Source: Bacillota bacterium (GTDB lineage: Bacteria > Bacillota_I > Bacilli_A > RFN20 > CAG-826). Taken from it: 18,526 nucleotides of DNA. A program made the translations under genes and the position numbers. The stretch's first letter is position 1, and the number at the start of each line of letters is the position of its first letter. The DNA lies in assembly GCA_023443485.1 (NCBI GenBank), contig JAEZUH010000107.1:1-18526 (forward strand), read 5' to 3'. Positions 15,624 through 18,526 of the stretch are shown here, piece after piece. Below the pieces are notes generated by a model. The model was not told the origin of the DNA and made no database searches. It saw only the letters and a program-made list of their open reading frames with translations.

Positions 15624-15633
15624 ACCTCTTTTT
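15609..15633 (+). terminator. Intrinsic terminator with the permease stop codon in its loop
   Basis: AAAAAGAGG (15609-15617) pairs with CCTCTTTTT (15625-15633) around the loop CTTTAAA, which contains the permease TAA. The run of T serves the plus strand, and the run of A on the other side makes it work for the minus-strand gene ending at 15665 as well. It separates two converging operons. Confidence 0.8.
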
Positions 15634-15664
15634 CTTGTAATATCAATTACTCTTTTTAAGTTTA

Positions 15665-16039
15665 TTATTCTTCACTCTTTGGAAGAACTTCCGCGTCAAC
15701 GATTGGTAAATCTTTGCCGTTGTCTTTAATTTGAGCTAAGCGGGCGGCACGACGTGTCTCTTTTTCGGCTTGGCGATCGTTTTTCTTGGCGTATAAGACT
15801 AATACAAGAGATAAGGTGACCGCGGCGATGGATAATATAATAGCTCCCCAGTAGAAATAGCCGAGTCCAAACAATTTTTCGATTGTGGCATCTGCTAAAG
15901 CTAGATCACTGCCAACTGGTAAAAAGCGGGCGAATAAGCCTAAAACAATGTAGGTGAGTCCCCAGAGGGCGACGCCACCCGTGACGATGTAGGCGATTAA
16001 TTCAAAAATTGAAATTTTTAATGGGCATTTCTTTTTCAT
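15665..16039 (-). CDS. Small two-helix membrane protein, function unknown
   Basis: The 124-residue protein is not recognised. It has a basic N-terminus (MKKKCPLK), a membrane helix at about 12-37, a loop of about 25 residues, a second helix at about 63-86, and a charged tail from 87 rich in Lys, Arg and Glu ending EVLPKSEE. Both ends are predicted inside. GGAG lies 11 nt before the ATG, a somewhat long spacing. It follows the unrecognised helical protein gene by 23 nt and is the last gene of a three-gene operon headed by a HAD phosphatase. Confidence 0.75.
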   Translation of the reverse strand: MKKKCPLKISIFELIAYIVTGGVALWGLTYIVLGLFARFLPVGSDLALADATIEKLFGLGYFYWGAIILSIAAVTLSLVLVLYAKKNDRQAEKETRRAARLAQIKDNGKDLPIVDAEVLPKSEE

Positions 16040-16062
16040 AAGATAATAGTCTCCTTCGTTAA

Positions 16063-16920
16063 TTATGCTTCGGTAGCTTTGCCGTTGACCGCTGCTTCCT
16101 TGCGAGATAAATCAATCATCTCTTGAAAAGCCTTTTTGAAAGCTTCTTTCCAGAGTGGTTCAACTTTTCCAACATGTTCATTTAAGCGTTTATTAATCGC
16201 TTCAAAAATATCTTTGAAAGGTTTGTTTTCGCGACGTTCACGACGTCCTTCACACATCTCGATAGTAGCGTTGACTTCATCTAATAAATCAAGTGTGTCA
16301 TTATCAGTTGCGTGTACGTGAGCTCGTGAGAATCTAGCAAATCCGGCTAGTTTCATAAGTTCGTTTTGAACAATGAAGTTTGATTGAGGTGTTGGTTGAC
16401 CTTTTGATTCCGCCATCGTCTTTTGGAACTCAGCAAAAGAGGCCTCATAATCTCTTAAAACGAGCATAGCTAATATGCTGCGATAGAGGCGGTCATCTAA
16501 AGCCACTAAATCAGTGACAATCGATTCGCTTTCGTTTTTCGATTTTGCGAAATTTAAATATCCGTATAATATATCGCGAATGGATTCGCTGATTCCTGTC
16601 ACATAATCAAAGATTTTAATGTGTTGGGTATGGTCGACACGAATCTTTCCACTCTCTTCCACCACTAAAACAGTGCTGTTAGAATTATAGATATCATCTA
16701 AAAATTCTTTGAGTTTCTCTTTAATTTTATCCCCTTGTTCTGGATTGTTCTTTAAAAAGCTTCCTAAGGGAGCGCTCTCTTCAATCCCTTTAAAAAGGAC
16801 GGTGCTTCTTTGTTCATAGAGAACTTTTTCGTGCTCGCGATTGATGCAATATTCTAGAGTATCTCTTAATTGTAAGAGGTAGTGATAGATATTGAAGATG
16901 TATTGACTAGTTTTATTCAT
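16063..16920 (-). CDS. Unrecognised soluble alpha-helical protein
   Basis: The 285-residue protein has no motif I recognise. It is strongly helical and charged, without a signal peptide or membrane segment. Its features are a helical N-terminal third (NIYHYLLQLRDTLEYC), the stretch TVLVVEESGKIRVDHTQHIK in the middle, a Met/Leu-rich segment (LYRSILAMLVLRDYE), and a C-terminal Lys/Glu-rich helix region ending near KEAAVNGKATEA. The ATG overlaps the end of the HAD gene by 8 nt (ATGAATAA), so the two are translationally coupled. It may work with the HAD enzyme or the small membrane protein that follows. Confidence 0.7.
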   Translation of the reverse strand: MNKTSQYIFNIYHYLLQLRDTLEYCINREHEKVLYEQRSTVLFKGIEESAPLGSFLKNNPEQGDKIKEKLKEFLDDIYNSNSTVLVVEESGKIRVDHTQHIKIFDYVTGISESIRDILYGYLNFAKSKNESESIVTDLVALDDRLYRSILAMLVLRDYEASFAEFQKTMAESKGQPTPQSNFIVQNELMKLAGFARFSRAHVHATDNDTLDLLDEVNATIEMCEGRRERRENKPFKDIFEAINKRLNEHVGKVEPLWKEAFKKAFQEMIDLSRKEAAVNGKATEA

Positions 16921-17767
16921 TCTTGTTGTCTCCTTTCAATAACATCTTCTCGAGTTTATAGACCCGAGAAACAGTGTGCTTTGCATATTTCCTCACACTC
17001 GTGTAGGCATGCCGCATACAGTAACTGTTTTCATAAAATTCGGTAAACATGGAGATGTCGTTTCCGGAATCGCCGACGACATAGACATCTTCCTTTTTAA
17101 AGCCCATGGCTTCAGTATAGTATTTTAAACCCATTCCTTTGTTACATCCATAGGGAGTAATTTCAATCACCTTTGTTGTCCAAGAGAATTCAAGCATTGA
17201 GTATTTGCTTCTAAATTGTTTGTTGAGCTCTTTGGTGAATTTATTCTTGCTGTGACCTAATCCAAAGAAAATCATGATTTTGTAGACTCGCCCATTGTTT
17301 AATTGCTCAAGGAATTTTTCGTTTGAAACAATGAATGGTTCCTCGCGTTTGAACTGGAAAAATTTCCAGATTCGATAGAAGAATAGGAAGAAATTTCCTA
17401 CTTCGCGATTAGCATTAATGATACATGGATAACCTTTCGTTGTCATCATGTATGACAATGGTTTGAGGTCATCGTTAATAATCGTTAAAATTTCCGATAA
17501 AGTCTTGTTTGGGATTGCTACATCGCGGAGAAGCTTTCCATCAGCGTAAATTTCAGCAGAAGAACAAGCGACAACATCAAATGGCCTTTTGATTTCATCT
17601 TTTAACTTATCGACAAATTCGTGACTTCGCGAAGTGATCACAATTAAACGATTCCCGCTGTCAATCCATCTTTGCAAAAATCTTATATTCTTCTTTGGAA
17701 TACAAGTTTTTATTTGGCCAGGATAGAAGAGAGTTCCATCTAAATCAGTCGCTAATAGTTTTGCCAT
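16913..17767 (-). CDS. HAD-superfamily hydrolase, Cof type
   Basis: From the ATG at 17767 the protein has 284 residues and begins MAKLLATDLDGTLF, so the catalytic aspartates are D8 and D10 of DLDGT. Motif II is the threonine/serine of VITSRS (about 43-48), motif III a lysine near NKGMGL (209-214) and motif IV GDSGND (232-237). A C2-type cap lies between motifs II and III, the pattern of Cof/YbiV sugar-phosphate phosphatases. The substrate is unknown. An upstream in-frame reading to 17803 is unlikely because the promoter -10 lies inside it. A TATAAT stands 14 nt before the ATG, and no good ribosome binding site is present. Confidence 0.88.
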   Translation of the reverse strand: MAKLLATDLDGTLFYPGQIKTCIPKKNIRFLQRWIDSGNRLIVITSRSHEFVDKLKDEIKRPFDVVACSSAEIYADGKLLRDVAIPNKTLSEILTIINDDLKPLSYMMTTKGYPCIINANREVGNFFLFFYRIWKFFQFKREEPFIVSNEKFLEQLNNGRVYKIMIFFGLGHSKNKFTKELNKQFRSKYSMLEFSWTTKVIEITPYGCNKGMGLKYYTEAMGFKKEDVYVVGDSGNDISMFTEFYENSYCMRHAYTSVRKYAKHTVSRVYKLEKMLLKGDNKNE

Positions 17768-17780
17768 ATCCAGTGTGATT

Positions 17781-17786
17781 ATTATA
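17781..17786 (-). promoter_or_regulatory. -10 element of the HAD operon
   Basis: A perfect TATAAT on the minus strand would start transcription about seven nt before the ATG at 17767, giving an unusually short leader. No -35 match is convincing at 16-18 nt. Confidence 0.4.
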
Positions 17787-17840
17787 CACATAAGTAGGCG
17801 CAAAGCGCACGAAAACTTTAGTGAGAAATCACAAACAAAT

Positions 17841-17866
17841 AAAAAGTGGAAAACATTCCACCTTTT
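17841..17866 (-). terminator. Intrinsic terminator of hpf
   Basis: On the minus strand GTGGAA and TTCCAC form a 6-bp stem with a 4-nt loop, extended by A-T pairs, then TTTTT (17845-17841). It lies 20 nt after the hpf stop codon and before the HAD promoter, so hpf is transcribed alone. Confidence 0.8.
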
Positions 17867-17885
17867 AAAAACGAAATATGCGCGG

Positions 17886-18434
17886 TTACTTAACAGGGTT
17901 CTCGGCTTGAATTACGCCGTAACCACCATCACGTCGAACATAAACGACAGAAAAGCGATCATCGTCTTTATCTAAATAGACAAAGAAATCGTGACCGAGA
18001 GCTTCCATACGAGCGATGGCCTCTTCAATACCCATCGGATTTAAATAGTACGATTTGGCGCGGACAATCGTATCTTTTTCTGGCTTTTTTTCTTCAGTAT
18101 TAAGATCGATATCCATCGATTCAGCAAAGGATAGTTTTCCGTTACCACGATCCATTCTGGTTTTTAGTTTATGAATTTGCCCGACTAATTTTTCAACAGC
18201 CATGTCGATGGCGTTATACAAATCTGGTTCTTCGACTTCCGCTCTTAAAGTAACTTGTGTTAAGAAGATTGTGACTTCGACCCGTGAGTCTTCACCATGA
18301 ATGCTGCAGACGACGCGGCAATTAACTTCATCATTGCGAGAAAAGAACTTGTCAAGGCGTCCAAGCTTCTTTTGAACCGACGAAGAAATGCCCTCCGTGA
18401 TCGAGATGTTTTTGCCAATAATTTGATATTTCAT
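17886..18434 (-). CDS. hpf: Long-form ribosome hibernation promoting factor
   Basis: The 182-residue protein has the two-domain long Hpf layout. Residues 1 to about 100 are the S30AE/RaiA ribosome-binding domain (MKYQIIGKNISITEGI, DLYNAIDMAVEKLVGQIHKLK), and a linker of about 22 residues follows. Residues about 123-182 form the C-terminal dimerisation domain (VRAKSYYLNPMGIEEAIARM, then GHDFFVYLD and FSVVYVRRDGGYGVI). It binds the small subunit in stationary phase and pairs 70S particles into 100S dimers. GAGGAGG lies seven nt before the ATG, an excellent ribosome binding site. The long form is typical of Firmicutes rather than enterobacteria. Confidence 0.96.
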   Translation of the reverse strand: MKYQIIGKNISITEGISSSVQKKLGRLDKFFSRNDEVNCRVVCSIHGEDSRVEVTIFLTQVTLRAEVEEPDLYNAIDMAVEKLVGQIHKLKTRMDRGNGKLSFAESMDIDLNTEEKKPEKDTIVRAKSYYLNPMGIEEAIARMEALGHDFFVYLDKDDDRFSVVYVRRDGGYGVIQAENPVK

Positions 18435-18482
18435 ATGTTAACCTCCTCTTCAAATTATAGTTCAAGAAGATTGCTCACTATT

Positions 18483-18488
18483 ATTATA
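18483..18488 (-). promoter_or_regulatory. -10 element of hpf
   Basis: A perfect TATAAT on the minus strand lies about 50 nt before the hpf ATG, with TGTTGA 16 nt upstream as a possible -35. A second TATAAT at 18459-18454 is closer to the gene, so there may be two starts. Confidence 0.4.
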
Positions 18489-18526
18489 ACTTGCCAAACT
18501 GTTTTCAACATTACTTTTCAGTTTAG

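Noticed and set aside
1..18526. CRISPR array, tRNA genes, insertion sequences or riboswitches
   Set aside because: No spaced direct repeats, cloverleaf-like sequence, transposase frame or terminal inverted repeats were seen, and gaps between genes are too short for known riboswitch classes.

Overview
The window is AT-rich DNA with strong AGGAGG-type ribosome binding sites and densely packed operons. TGA is used as a stop: feoA ends in TGA inside a 4-nt overlap with feoB. The long two-domain Hpf and the feoA-feoB-small Cys protein arrangement also fit a low-GC Gram-positive of the Bacilli or Erysipelotrichia kind. The TGA stop argues against a Mycoplasma-type genetic code. The genus cannot be named from the sequence.

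Positions 1-6100, minus strand, transcribed right to left: a phosphonate-to-glycan operon. It starts with PEP mutase carrying an N-terminal cytidylyltransferase-like domain (4673-5977). Next come phosphonopyruvate decarboxylase (3555-4667) and a fusion of a sugar-phosphate-type nucleotidyltransferase with an iron-type alcohol dehydrogenase (1817-3553). These are followed by a LicD-family phosphotransferase (833-1669) and a Wzx-like flippase that runs off the left edge (1-801). Read together, PEP would be converted to phosphonopyruvate, phosphonoacetaldehyde and then 2-hydroxyethylphosphonate. That product would be activated with CTP, transferred by LicD to a glycan, and the glycan flipped across the membrane. 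This is the most interesting system in the window; its product is inferred.

Positions 6100-7040: a single gene for a zinc-ribbon membrane protein, with a good promoter upstream and a hairpin/T-run terminator downstream.

Positions 7048-13239: a metal homeostasis island. On the minus strand are a Cu(I)-exporting P-type ATPase, a ZIP transporter and a CopZ-like chaperone. Divergent on the plus strand are feoA, feoB and a small Cys-containing membrane protein. The 150-bp divergent region carries overlapping promoters and a near-consensus DtxR/IdeR-type operator.

Positions 13271-15633: a Crp/Fnr-family regulator diverges from a lipoprotein substrate-binding protein and an ABC permease. No ATPase gene is present, and the pair ends in a terminator whose loop contains the stop codon. 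A 17-nt inverted repeat lies in the very short space between the divergent genes.

Positions 15665-18526, minus strand: hpf (ribosome hibernation) with its own terminator, then a HAD phosphatase overlapping an unrecognised helical protein, then a small two-helix membrane protein. There is no gene-free stretch longer than 300 bases, and no tRNA, rRNA, CRISPR or insertion sequence was seen.
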